The position numbers and the translations under genes are program-made. The notes under the pieces were generated by a model. That model did no database searches. It saw nothing but the letters and a program-made list of their open reading frames with translations, and had not been told where the DNA came from. A stretch of DNA of 64,000 nucleotides from Neomonachus schauinslandi. Its lineage: Eukaryota > Chordata > Mammalia > Carnivora > Phocidae. How positions within the stretch are numbered: position 1 is the stretch's first letter; every line of letters begins with the position of its first letter. Location: the NCBI RefSeq assembly GCF_002201575.2, contig NC_058408.1, positions 56,037,853-56,101,852 of the forward strand, read 5' to 3'. Below are positions 26,833 through 37,899 of the stretch, one piece after another.

Positions 26833-27723
26833 TTATAGAACCCCCCTTAATATTTCTTGCAGGGCCGGCTTAGTGGTCACATATTCTTTCAACTTCTGCC
26901 GGTCGTGGAAGCTCTTCATCTCTCCATCCATTCTAAATGAAAGCCTTGCCGGATAAAGTATTCTTGGCTGCATGTTTTTCATGTTTAGTACCCTGAATAT
27001 GTCTTGCCAGGCCTTTCTGGCTTGCCAGGTCTCTGTGGATAGGTCTGACGTTATTCTGATGTTCCTCCCTCTGTACATAAGGAATCTCTTCCCCCTAACT
27101 GCCCTTAAGATGGTTTCCTTGGTTCTAAGATTTACGAGTTTGACTCTCACATGCCGGGGTGTTGGCCTATTTTCCTTGATCTTAGGAGGGGTCCTCTCTG
27201 CCTCTAGGACTTGAATGTTTGTTTCATTCCCCAGATTAGGGAAGTTCTCAGCTACGATTTGCTCAAATACATCTTCTAGCCCTCTCTCTCTCTCCACTCC
27301 CTCCGGGATTCCAATGATTCTGACATTGGAATGCCTCATGGTGTCACTTCTTTCTGTGATTCTATTTTCATGGATTCTGAGTTGTTTTTCCCTGGCCTCC
27401 TCTTTTCCCTTTTTATCTATTATACTGTCTTCCAGATCGCTTACTCTCTCTTCTGTCTCAGTTACCCTAGCTGTTAGATTATCTAGATTGGATTGGATAT
27501 CATTGATAGCATTTTTAAGTTCTGCCAATTCCCCTTTTATTTCTGCCCTTAGAGACTCTATGTTGCCATTAATTGATTTCTCCATTCTAGCCATCGTCTT
27601 CACAATTGCTAGCCTGAATTCCATCTCCAACATCTTGGTTATATCTGCATCCATTTGTAAATCTGCAGTGTAAGTCATAATCTCTGAGTCTTTTCTGTTT
27701 TGGGGGCTCCTCCTCCTAGTCAT
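26833..27723 (-). CDS. L1 ORF1 protein, intact reading frame (296 aa)
   Basis: L1 ORF1p is a trimeric RNA-binding and nucleic-acid chaperone protein that coats L1 RNA in cytoplasmic particles. This frame is complete. Residues about 40-135 are a coiled coil with heptad-like spacing (ITKMLEMEFRLAIVKTMARM through RVSDLEDSIIDKKGKEEARE). About 150-245 is the RRM-like domain, starting SNVRIIGIPEGVERE. About 246-296 is the C-terminal domain with RILYPARLSFRMDGEMKSFH. The length is a little shorter than human ORF1p (338 aa), with the difference in the N-terminal part. There is no stop or frameshift, in contrast to ORF2 in the same element. Confidence 0.94.
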   Translation of the reverse strand: MTRRRSPQNRKDSEIMTYTADLQMDADITKMLEMEFRLAIVKTMARMEKSINGNIESLRAEIKGELAELKNAINDIQSNLDNLTARVTETEERVSDLEDSIIDKKGKEEAREKQLRIHENRITERSDTMRHSNVRIIGIPEGVERERGLEDVFEQIVAENFPNLGNETNIQVLEAERTPPKIKENRPTPRHVRVKLVNLRTKETILRAVRGKRFLMYRGRNIRITSDLSTETWQARKAWQDIFRVLNMKNMQPRILYPARLSFRMDGEMKSFHDRQKLKEYVTTKPALQEILRGVL

Positions 27724-28794
27724 TCTGTTGATGGGTGTTTGAGGGAATGTATAGAGTCCAAATTATTGACCAGAACCCAAGCAAGATGCACCTGTTTTCT
27801 TGGGACCTTAGGGTTGCTGGCCTCTTGTTTTCCCAGCCTGTCTTCTGCGGGAGGGGCCTGCCGCACTGTTACTCAGGCAACCCTGTTTGAGTGGAGTTGC
27901 CCTGCGCCCCTGTGGCGGGGGATGGGCTCAGTGGGAATCAGTCTTTGGGGCTTTTGTTCTCTGGCGCCTTTCCCTGGAGGCTTTCCATGTCTCTTCCACG
28001 AGTCAGAGCAGAAGAGACCGTTTCCAACCCTCTGCCTCAGAGCAGAGAGACCTCAGTCTGTTCTTCAGTGGGCTCTCCAGGCCACACCATCTCCGTTTCT
28101 GTCTGTGCTGCTAGAAACTGCAGCGTCCTGGGTTGTGCGCCCCTCCGCAGCGCTCTCAGTCCTGCCTCTAGGTCGGGGCACGTCTCTACCCTTTGTGCTT
28201 CTAAAACCACCAGCCGCTCCCAGTTCATGCGCGCACGCGACTCCGCCACCTGGGGTCCTGGCCCGGGGACTGCAGTTCGCATGTGCGTGACTCCGCCGCT
28301 CGGGGTTTCCACCCCGGAGGTTGCAGTTCATGGGCAGGACCAGTGCACCGGGTTTCCCTCTTGGAGGCTGCAGTTCGCGTGCGCGCAACCGTCGCTCCGG
28401 GTTTCTGTCCGGGCGGCTGCAGTTTGCATGAGTGACCCCGCGGGTCTGGGCTTCCACCCTGGGGGCTGCCCTAAAGTCCTTTCCCAACGCTACCGGTCTG
28501 CGAGTCTGTGCCCGTCCGCAGCGTGCCAGGCTGTCACTCACTGGTGGTGTAGGATCCCCACGTCCAGGCACCCTCCCACTGCCGTTTATCCTCCGATATC
28601 TGCCCGCAGAATCACGGCTCTCCACTTCATACCTCAAAACCAACCGCCTGCGATATTCTATTTGTAGAGATCCAGATCTTCTTACATCTCAGGCTGGTTT
28701 CGTGGGTGCTCAGAGTGGTCTGGTAGATATCTAGCTCAATTCCGGGGACCAGTTGAAATAGGGTCCCCTACTCCTCCGCCATCTTTCCCCCCTC
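27724..28794 (-). promoter_or_regulatory. L1 5' UTR / internal promoter region, GC- and CpG-rich
   Basis: This segment of about 1.07 kb lies between ORF1 and the 5' end and is far richer in G+C and CpG than anything else in the window. The 5' UTR of L1 carries an internal RNA polymerase II promoter. Five spaced copies of a roughly 50-bp unit lie at about 28221-28470 (see next entry). Long open frames on both strands here (for example 27891-28667 and 28065-28643) follow from base composition and are not taken as genes. Confidence 0.85.
28215..28470. repeat. About 50-bp tandem units in L1 5' UTR (5 copies)
   Basis: The word CAGTT, mostly as TGCAGTTCGC or TGCAGTTCAT, recurs at 28221, 28273, 28324, 28371 and 28420 (spacing 52, 51, 47, 49). 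Each is followed by GTGCG/GCGCG-type sequence, ACTCCGCC or similar, and GGGTTTCC/GGGTCC. The copies are imperfect. Confidence 0.8.
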
Positions 28795-29640
28795 CTTCTG
28801 TTACAGTTTTTAAGTCTGTTTTGTCTGAGTATAGATCAGTATAGTACCAAAGTATGGCTACCATTTTTTGTTTCTCTCTTTTGGTTTCCTTTTGCATGGA
28901 ATATCTTTTTTCATCCCTTCACTTTGAACATATGTGTGCCCTATCATATATCATGTTACTAATTAGCATCCTTTCATTTCAGCTTGAAGAATTCCTTTAG
29001 CATTTCTTTTAAGGCAGATCTAATGGTGATGAACTCCCTCAGCTTTTATTTGGGAAAGTATTTTGCTTTCATTTCTGAAGGACAACTTTGTTGGGTAAAG
29101 TATATTTGGTTGGCTTTTTTTTTTTTCTTTCAGCACTTTGAATATATCATCCCACTTATTCCTGGTCTGTAAGCTTTCTGCTGAGGAATCTCCTTATAGT
29201 CTTTGTGAGTTCCCTTATAGGAGATAATTTTTTTTCTTCCTGCTTTTAAAATTCTTTCTTGGGGTACCTGGGTGGCTCAGTGGGTCAAGCATCTGACAGT
29301 TGGTTTTGGGCTCCACGCTTAGCGGGGAGTCTCCTTGAGATTCTCTCCCTCTGCCCCTACCCCCACTTGTGTGCGCTCTCTCTCTCTCATAAATAAATCT
29401 TTAAAAAAGAAATAAAATTCTCTCTTTGATTTTACATGATTTTGTTAAATGTGTCTTGTAGAACATCATTCTACATGTAGATTGAAATTTGGGGGTGAGT
29501 TATTAATTTCATGAGATCCACATCTCTCCCCAGACCTGGGACATTCTCAGCCATTATTTCTTTAAATTTTCTGCCCCTTTCTTTCTAGTCTCATTCTGGA
29601 ATTCCAGTGATATGTAGATTATTTTCTTAACGCACAAGCT
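28795..29640 (-). mobile_element. Older L1, antisense, 5' part (continues the copy at 18785-22658)
   Basis: Immediately after the target duplication of the young L1 the old element resumes (TTTTTAAGTCTGTTTTGTCTGAGTATAG). ORF1-like sequence follows on the minus strand, for example around 28980-29130 and 29500-29620. It is interrupted by a CAN-SINE at 29261. No ORF survives. Confidence 0.85.
29261..29414 (+). mobile_element. CAN-SINE (SINEC), internally shortened
   Basis: The head is GGGGTACCTGGGTGGCTCAG and the end AAATAAATCTTTAAAAAAG. It is shorter than the other copies (about 154 bp), missing part of the box-B region. Duplications AAATTCTTTCTT and AAATTCTCTCTT are at 29249-29260 and 29415-29426 (one mismatch). 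Confidence 0.92.
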
Positions 29641-29744
29641 TGAGGTTAGCCTCTCCTGCTGTGCACCTGCATTTCCACTGCCTGTGACAACACCGTGCAA
29701 CCTCAGGAATGCAAACTTACAGCATAATTAGAGATTCATTCATC

Positions 29745-32588
29745 TTATATCCATAGTTCATTTGTTTTTATTATTGATGGTATTTCATTATATTCATCTA
29801 TTAAGGGTTATCAGGGATGTTCCAGTTTTTCTCAATTACAAATAAAGTCACTGAGCATTAATGTGCGAGTTTTCATATGGGCATTTGCTTTCTTTTCTTT
29901 TAAAAAAATACTTTGTGATGGAATGCTGAGATCATATGGTAGGTGTATGTTTAACTTTTTAAGAAACTGAAATGGTTTTCTGCATGATTGTACTATTGTA
30001 CCTTCTCATATCAGTATATGAGAGTTCTAGTTGTTTCACATCTTCTCCAACATTTGATATGGTCAATTGTATTACTTTTAGCCATTTTAAAATGTATGCA
30101 GTAGTATCATATTGTGGTCTTAACTTTCATTTTCCTAGTGTCTAATTATATTGAATATCTCTTCATGTGTTTATCTGTCATTTTTATATCTTTTGTTATA
30201 TTATCTGTTAAATCTTTTAATTTTTTTTTGTTGGATTGCCTTCTTACTGAATTTTGAGAGTTTTTGTTTTTTTTTTAATTGGAGAGAGAACACGCAAGTG
30301 GGGAGGGGCAGAGGGAGGAAGAGAATCTTGAGCAGGCTCCTTGCCCCCCCCATCCCTCACCCCCCACCCACTCTAGGCGCAGAGCCCAATGCAGGGCTTG
30401 ATCTCATGACCCTGAGTTTATGACCTGAGCTGAAATCAAGAGTCGGACGCTTAACTGAGCCACCCAAGCACCGCAGGAGTTCTTTATATATATTGGATAT
30501 AAGCCTTTATCATATACATATGATTTGCAGACATTTTCTCCCAGTCTTGCATTATCTTTTTCTTCTCTTAAGAGCATCTTTTGGAGAGCAGTATTTAAAA
30601 TTTTTATGTAGTACAATTGATTTCATATTTCCTGAATTACAATTCTGGTATGATATCTAAGAAATTCTTTTCTAACTAAAGTTTGCAAAGATTTTCTCCT
30701 CTGTTTTCTACAAGTTTTATTAGTCTTAGGTTTTACAGTTAAGTCTATATTAAGTTCTGAGTTAATTTTTTTATATGGTGTGAAGAATGGATCAAAGTTC
30801 TTTTTTATTCTTTTTGCTTATGCATGTCCAATTATCCAAGCATTATTTGTTGAAAACACTATCCTTTTACCTTTATCTGTTGGATTGTTTTATATGTTTG
30901 TAAAAATCTTTTATCCATGTATGTGCATTTCATTTCTGTACTCTAATTTCTGGTGTTCACCACATTTGTAACTCTTGAAACCAATAGCACAGTGTCTTCA
31001 GTATTGTGGCTTTATAGAAAAATCTTAAAAATGAAGTAGTATTAAGACTCCCAACTTTTTTTTTCAAAGGTGTTCTAGATATTCTAGGTATTTTGCATTT
31101 TCGTATTATTTTATAATCATTGTATTCATTTCTATAAAATTCTGAGGTATTGATTCAGATTACATTGAATACATATATTAATTTGGGAAGAATTGATATC
31201 ATAACAATATTGAGTCTTTTGACCCAAGGAAAGGATCTTTCTTTCCATTTATTTAGATTGTTTAATATCTCATAGTGGTGTTTTGTTATTTTCAGTTTTT
31301 TTCACATCTTGTGTCAGATTTATCCCTATCCCTAAGCGTTTCATATTTTTATTGCTAACCCTGAACACTCTTTTTAAAAAAATCTCAATTGATTATGTGT
31401 TGCTTGTATATAGAAATATAATTGTTTTTTTATATTGGGTTTGAGTTCTTCAACCTTGGTAAATTCATTTATTAATTAGTTCTAGTAACTTTCTTTTAAA
31501 GATTTCATCATATTTTCCACATAGATGAACATGTTATCTATAAATAAAGATAATTTCATCTTTTCAAATCAGGAAACCTTTTAATTATTATTTAGTTTGT
31601 TATATGGTGAATTGCATTGATTGATTTTTCAAATGTTAAATCAACCTTGGGCTCCTGTATTAAAATCCCTCGTATTATCCTTTTTATAGATCAGTGGATT
31701 AAATTTCCTAACTTTGTTTTGCCTCTGTGTTCATAAGGGATATTTGTGTGTAGTTTTTTTTTTGTTGTAAAATTTTCATGATAATGATGGCTTCATAGGT
31801 TGACTTGGGATATATTCCATCTTATTTAACTTTCTGGGAGACCGTGTGCAGAATTGGTATTATTTCTTCTTTAAATGTTGGGCAAGATATTCCAGTGAAG
31901 CCATCTGAACTCTTGTTTTCTTTGTGGGAAGATTTTAAACTGCGAATTCAGTTTCTTTAATAAGTACTGTTCACATTCCCTATTTCTTCGTGAATGAGCT
32001 CAAGTAGATTGAATCTTTAAAGGAATTTCTACATTTCAGGTTGTTCCATATTAATATTCCCTTATTATCTATTTTATTAATACCTATAGAATCTATAGTG
32101 ATATAACCTCTCTCAACCCATAAATTGGCAAATTATGCCTTTCTTTTTTCTCCTGAGCATAGTAATTGGAGGGTTATCATTTTTTTTTTTATCTCAAGAA
32201 CCAACTTTTGGTTTAATTGATTTTCTGTATATTTGTATTTTATATTTCATTGATTTCTCTACAGATCTTTATTATTTACTTTACTGAGCTTACTTTGGGT
32301 TCAGTTTGCACTTTTTGTAGTTTCTTAAGGTGGAAGTAGGATTATTTATTCAAGACCTTTTTTCTTCTATATTAAAGGTGTTCAGGGCTATAAATTTCTC
32401 TTTAAGCACTGTTTTAGGGATATCCCATCGATTTTGATATGTCCTGTCTTTATTTTCATTTTTATTCTGTCCAAAACACCTTTAAATTCCCCTTTTATTT
32501 CTTCTTTGACCCATAGGTTATTTAGAAAGGAGTTATTTTATTTCTGAATATTTGGGGATTTCTCAGTAATGTAATCCCATTACTGTTA
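29745..32588 (-). mobile_element. Old L1M-type LINE, antisense, 3' half
   Basis: Reverse-strand ORF2 sequence from the 3' end (about 29750-30260) runs through RT-like sequence to 32588. There it is interrupted by the L1 at 32606-39058, and it resumes at 39076. It is heavily decayed. 29640-29745 between the two old L1s is unassigned. Confidence 0.82.
30269..30476 (-). mobile_element. CAN-SINE (SINEC), antisense, diverged
   Basis: The complement of the SINE head ends CTGAGCCACCCAAGCACCGC near 30476, with TTTTAATTGGAGAGAGAACACG at the tail end. It carries more differences than its neighbours, for example a C-rich expansion at 30341-30367. The host L1 reads on at GAGTTCTTTATA. Confidence 0.88.
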
Positions 32589-32967
32589 GAGAAAATACTT
32601 TTTATTCAAATTCCAGTTACCAGTACAGTATAATATTAGTGTCAGTTGTACGATATAGTGATCAGCACTTCCATATTCACCTGGTACTCATCACACAAAG
32701 TGTACTTCTTAATCCCCATCACCTATTTAACCCATTGCCCCCATCTACCTCCCCTGTGGTAACCATCAGTTTGTTCTCTATAGTTAAGTCTGTTTCTTGG
32801 TTCACATCTCTCTCTCTTTTCCCTTTGCTTATTTGTTTTGTTTCTTAAATGTTACATGAATGAAATCATATGGTATTCATCTTTCTGACTTATTTTGCAT
32901 AGTATTATACTCTCTGGCTCCATCCATGTTGTTGCAAATGGCAAGATTTCATTCTTTTGATGGCTAC

Positions 32968-33012
32968 ATAATATTCCATTGTGTGTGTGTGTGTATGTGT
33001 GCACACACGCAC
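32968..33012. repeat. (GT)n / (CA) mixed simple repeat
   Basis: TGTGTGTGTGTGTGTATGTG is followed by GCACACACGCAC, a purine/pyrimidine-alternating stretch inside the L1 3' region. Confidence 0.8.
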
Positions 33013-34251
33013 AAATCCCACATTTTGCTTATCCATCAGTCAATGAACACTTGAGCCATTTCTGTAATTTGGCTATTGAGATAATGCTGTTATAAACATC
33101 AGGGTGCATATATCCCTTTGAATTAGTATTGTTGTGTTCATTGGGTAGTTAAGTTGCTGGATCATAGGGCAGTTTATTTTTAACGTTTTACGGAACCTCC
33201 ATACTGTTTTCCAGAGTTGGCTGCACCAGTTTGCATTCCCACCAATAGTGCAAAAGGGTTCCCCTTTCTCCACATCCTTGCCAACACCTATTGTTTCTTG
33301 TGATTTTGATTTTAGCCATTCTGACAGGTGTGGTGTGATATCTCATTGTACTTTTGATTTGAATTTTCCTGATGATGAGTGATGTTGAGCATCTTTTCAT
33401 GTATCTGTTGGCCATCTCTATGTCTTCTTTGAAAAAATGCCTCTTCATGTCGTCTGCCCACTTTTTAATTGGATTATTATTGTTTTCTGTGTATTGAGTT
33501 GTATAAGTTCTTTGTATATTTTGGATATTAACCCTTTATCAGATAATGTCATTTGCAAGTATCTTCTCCCATTCCAAAGGTTGCCTTTTAATTTTGTCGA
33601 TTGTTTCCTTCGCTGTGCAGAAGCTTTTTATTTTGATGAAGTCCCAGTAGTTTATTTTTTTGTTTGTTTCCCTTGCCTCAGGAGACCTATCTAGAAAGAA
33701 GTTGTTATGGTCAATGTCTTAAGAGGTTACTGCCTGTGTTCTCCTCTAGGATTTTTATGGTTTCAGATCTCACATTTAGGTCTTTGATCCATTTTAAATT
33801 TATTTTTGTGTAGGATGTAATGAAGTGGTTACAAACAAACAAAAGAAACAAAACATTCTTCTGCATGTTGCTGTCTAGTTTTCCCAACACCATTTGTTAA
33901 AGAGACTGTCTTTTTCCCATTGGATATTCTTTCTTGCTTTGGCAAAGATTAATTGAACATATAGTTTTGGGTTCATTTCTGGGTTTTCTATTCTGTTGTA
34001 TTGATCTATGAATCTGTTTTTGTGCTAGTACCATACTGTTTTGATCCTTACAGCTTTGTAATATAACTTCAAGTCCAGAATTGTGTTGCCTCCAGCTTTG
34101 CTTTTCTTTCTCAAGGTTGCTTTGGCTCTTCGGGGTCTTTTGTCATTTTATACAAATTGTGGGATTGTTCTAGCTCTGTGAAAAATGCTGTTGGTATTTT
34201 GATAGGGATTGCATTAAATGTGTAGATTGCTTTGAGCATTATAAACATTTT

Positions 34252-34445
34252 TTTTAAGATTTTATTTATTTATTTGACAGAGAGAGTCACAGTGAGAGAG
34301 GGAACACAAGCAGGGGGAGTGGCAGAGGGAGAAGCAGGCTCCCCGCGGAGCAGGGAGCCCGATGCGGGGCTCGATCCTAGGACCCTGGGATCATGACCTG
34401 AGCCGAAGGCAGACGCTTAATGACTGAGCCACCCAGGTGCCCCGT
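34252..34445 (-). mobile_element. CAN-SINE (SINEC), antisense, inside L1
   Basis: The reverse-strand head GGGGCACCTGGGTGGCTCAG is at its right end. Perfect 16-bp duplications GCATTATAAACATTTT lie at 34236-34251 and 34446-34461. Confidence 0.97.
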
Positions 34446-34476
34446 GCATTATAAACATTTTAACAGTGTCTGTTCT

Positions 34477-34673
34477 GGGTGCCTGGGTGGCTCAGTCAGT
34501 TAAGCATCTGCCTTCGGCTCAGGTCATGATCTAGGGTCCTGGGATCAGAGTCCTATATCAGGTTCCCTGCTCAGTGGGGAGTCTACTTCTCTCTCTGCCC
34601 CTCCCCCTGCTCGTGCCCTCCCTTCTCTCTCTCTCTCTCTCTAAAATAAATAAAATCTTTAAAAAAAAGAAAA
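34477..34673 (+). mobile_element. CAN-SINE (SINEC), 31 bp from the previous one and in the opposite orientation
   Basis: The head is GGGTGCCTGGGTGGCTCAGT, with a CT-rich region and AAATAAATAAAATC-type tail. Duplications AACAGTGTCTGTTCT and AACAGTGTTTGTTCT are at 34462-34476 and 34674-34688. It makes an inverted SINE pair with its neighbour. Confidence 0.97.
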
Positions 34674-37129
34674 AACAGTGTTTGTTCTTCCGGTCTGTGA
34701 GCATGGAATGTCTTTTCATTTCTTTGTTACTTTCAGTTTTTTTTATCATTGTTTTATAGTTTTCAGAGTACAGGTCTTTCACCTCTTTGGATAGGTTTAT
34801 TCCTAGATATCTTATGGGTTTTGGTGAAATTTTAAATGGGATTGATTCCTTAATTTCTCTTTCTGCTGCTTCATTATTGGTGTATAGAAATGCAACAGAT
34901 TTCTGTAGATTTTGTATCCTGTGACTTTACTGAATTCATGTATCCATTCTAGCAGTTTTTGATGGAGTCTTTGGGTTTTCTATATAGAATATCATGTCAT
35001 CTGCAAATAGTGGAAGTTTTACTTCTTCCTTGCCAGTTTGGATGCATTTTATTTCTTTTTGTTGGCTTGCTGTGGCCAGGACTTTCAGTACTATGTTAAA
35101 TAACAGTGGTGAGAGTGGACATCCCTGTCTTGTTCCTGACCATAGAGGAGACGCTCTCAGTTTTTCCCCCATTGAGGATGATATTAGCTGTGGGTTTTTA
35201 ATCACTGGCCTTTATTAAGTTGAAGTATGTTTGCTCTAAACCTACTTTGTTGAGGGTTTTTATCATGAGTGGATGTTGTACTTTGTCAAATGCTTTTTCT
35301 GCATCTATTGAAAGAAACATACGGTTCTTGTCCTTTCTTTTATTAATGTAGTGTATCATGTTGATTGATTTGCAAATATTGAACCATCCTTGCAACTCAA
35401 GAATAAATCCCACCTGACTGTCATGAATGATTTTTTTTAATGTATTGTTGGATTCAGTTTGCTAGCATTTTATTGAGAATCTTTGCATCCATGCTCATCA
35501 ATACAGGACATTGGCCTATAGTTCTTTTTTAGCGGAGTCTTTATCTGGTTTTGGTATTAGAGTAATTCTGACCTCATAGAATGAATTTGGAAGTTTTCCT
35601 TTCCTACTTTTTGGAGTAGTTTGAGAAGAATAGGTATTAACTCTTTAAATATTTGGTAGAGTTTACCATCTGTCCTTGGAGTTGAGAGTTTTTTGATTAC
35701 TGATTCAATTTTTTTTGCTGGTTATGGGTCTGTTCAAGTTTTCTATTTTTTCCTATTTCAGTTTTGGTAGTTTGTATATTTCTAGGAATTTATCCATTTC
35801 TTGAGGTTGTCCAATTTGTTGGCTTATAGTTTTTTTAATAATATTCTCTTATAATTGTTTTTATTTCTGGGGTATTAGTTGTTACTTCTTGTCTCTCGTA
35901 TGTGATTTTATGTATTCAGGTCCTTTCTCTTTTCTTTTTGATAAGTCTGGCTAGAGGTTTATCAATTTTATTAATATTTTCAAAGAACCAGCTTTGGTTT
36001 TTTCTGTTCTATTGTTTGTTTCATTCATCTGTTCTATTGTTTGCTTTTGTTTTTGTTTCTATATCTTTTATTTCTGCTCTGATCTTTATTATTTCCTGCT
36101 GGCTTTAGACTTCATTTGTTCTTTCTGTCTCCCTTAGTTGTAAGGTTAGGTTGTTTATTTGAGATTTTTCTTGCTTCCTAAGGTAGGCATGTATGGCTAT
36201 GTACTTCCCTCTTATAACCACTTTTGCTGCATCCCAAAGGTTTTGGACCATTGTGTTTTCATTTTCATTTTCATTTGTTTCCATGGTTTTTTTTTTTAAT
36301 TTCTTCATTGATTTCCTGTTTTTTGTTTAGTAGCATGTTGTTTAACCTCCATGTATTTGTTGTCTTTCCAGATTTTCTCTTGTAATTGACTTCTAGTTTC
36401 ATAATGTGGTGTCAGAAAAGGTGTCTGGTATGATCTCAGTCTTTCTGTATTTGTTGAGGCCTGATTTCTGATCTAATATGTGATCTGTTCTGGAAAATGC
36501 CCCATGTGCCCTCGAAAAGAATGTGTATTCTGCTGTTTTAGGACAGAATGTTCTGAATATATTGGTTAAGTCCATCTGGTCCAGTGTGTCATTCAAAGCC
36601 ATTGTTTCCTTATTGATTTTCTGTTTAGATGATATGTCCATTGATGTAAGTGGGGTGTTAAAATCTCCTACTATTACCGTGTTCTTTTATGTTTGTTATT
36701 GTTTTATATATTTTGGTGCTCCCATTCTGGTGCATAAATATTTACAGTTGTTAGATCTTGTTGGATTGTCCCCTTTATTATGATATAGTGCATTATCTAT
36801 CTCTTGCTACACTCTTTGTTTTAAAGTCTAGTTTGTCCAATACAAGTATTGCTACTCCAGCTTTCTTTTGATATCCATTTGCATGATAAATTTTTCTCCA
36901 TCTCCTCCCTTTCAATCTGCATGTCTAAAATGAGTTTCTTATAGGGAGCATATAGATGTATCCATTCTGACACCTTATGTCTTTTGATTGGAGCCTTTAA
37001 TCTATTTACATTCAAAGTAGTTATCGATAGATGTATTTATTGTCATTTTATTATTTGTTTTTTCATTGTTTTTAGAGATTTTGTCTGATTCTTTCTTGTC
37101 TTTTTCACTTTTGGTCTCTCCTTTGCACT

Positions 37130-37880
37130 CAAAGAGGCCCTTTTAATATTTCTTGCAGGGCTGGTTTAGTAGCCATGAACTCCTTTAGATTTTTTCTGAC
37201 AAACCCTTTATCTCTCCTTCTATTCTGAATGATAGCCTTTCTGGATAGAGTATCCTTAGCTGCAGATTTTTCCCATTCAGCACTTTGAATATATCATGCC
37301 ACTCTCTTCTGGCTTGCTAGGTTTCTGTTGAGAAATCTCCAGCTATCTTTGTGGATCTTCTCTTGTAAGGTATGGACTTCTTTTGTCTTGCTGCTTTTAA
37401 GATTTCTTCTTTATCACTATATTTTACAAATTTAATTTACAATATGTCTTGCTGTTGCCCTGCTTTTGTTATTTTGATGGGAGTTCTCTGTGAAGACTGT
37501 TTCTTTCCCCAGATTGGTGAAGTTTTCTTTATTTCTTCAAATAAATTTTCTGTTCCCTTTTCTCTGTCTTTTGGGACTCCTATAATACAAATGTTATTAC
37601 ATTTGATGGAGTCACTTACAAGTTTCCTATGTCTGTTCTCATGTTGCATAATTCTTCTTTTTCTGTTTTCTCCAGCTTCATTACCCTCTGTTACTCTGTC
37701 TTTAATGTCACCAATTCATTCCTCTACTTCTTTCAGCCTACTTCATTGCATCAAGCCTGTTTCCAGTCTCATTTATGGCATTCTTCATCTCTGATTCTTT
37801 TTTAACTCTTTTATCTCTGTGATAAGGGTCTCACTGATGTCTTTTATTCTTTTCTCAAGCCCAGTGAGTATCCTTATGAT
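37130..37880 (-). pseudogene. L1 ORF1 pseudogene
   Basis: The frame at 37437-37649 contains the ORF1p-like segment with SIKCNNICIIGVPKDREKGTEN, equivalent to the start of the RRM-like domain. Sequence on both sides keeps the order of ORF1 but not its frame. Confidence 0.8.
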
Positions 37881-37899
37881 TGTTGCTTTATATTCTTAA

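Larger units (their letters stand above)
22659..28794 (-). mobile_element. Recent, nearly full-length L1 LINE, antisense, nested in older L1
   Basis: This 6.1-kb insertion has an A-rich 3' tail (T-rich at 22659-22682), a 3' UTR, ORF2, ORF1 and a GC-rich 5' UTR. Its 5' end near 28794 reads GGGGGGAAAGATGGCGGAGG on the minus strand, a typical L1 start. A perfect 9-bp duplication CTTCTGTTA lies at 22650-22658 and 28795-28803, and the old L1 reads continuously across the gap. ORF1 is intact. ORF2 is broken in several places, so the element is not autonomous now. It is antisense to KIFAP3. Confidence 0.96.
33073..37015 (-). pseudogene. L1 ORF2 pseudogene (fragments)
   Basis: Recognisable pieces are the Cys-rich C-terminal region (33188-33448: TRNNRCWQGCGERGTLLHYW), a segment with FADDMIFYIENPK and CPLSPLLFN (34936-35205), the SIDAEKAFDKVQHP block (35198-35413), the endonuclease C-terminal part (36399-36641: FSRTDHILDQKSG) and the endonuclease start (near 36821-37015: NRLKAPIKRHKVSEWI). 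The pieces lie in different frames with stops between, and two SINEs (34252, 34477) sit inside. Confidence 0.92.

Noticed and set aside
23325..27673. Many + strand frames opposite the young L1 ORFs
   Set aside because: They are antisense shadows of L1 ORF1 and ORF2.
28215..28470. Evenly spaced repeats considered as a CRISPR-like array
   Set aside because: Eukaryotic L1 5' UTR, imperfect units with no unique spacers.
27891..28667. Long + strand open frame (258 codons) and an overlapping minus-strand frame of 192 codons
   Set aside because: Both lie in the CpG-rich 5' UTR of an L1, where stop codons are rare because of base composition. No known domain is visible in either.
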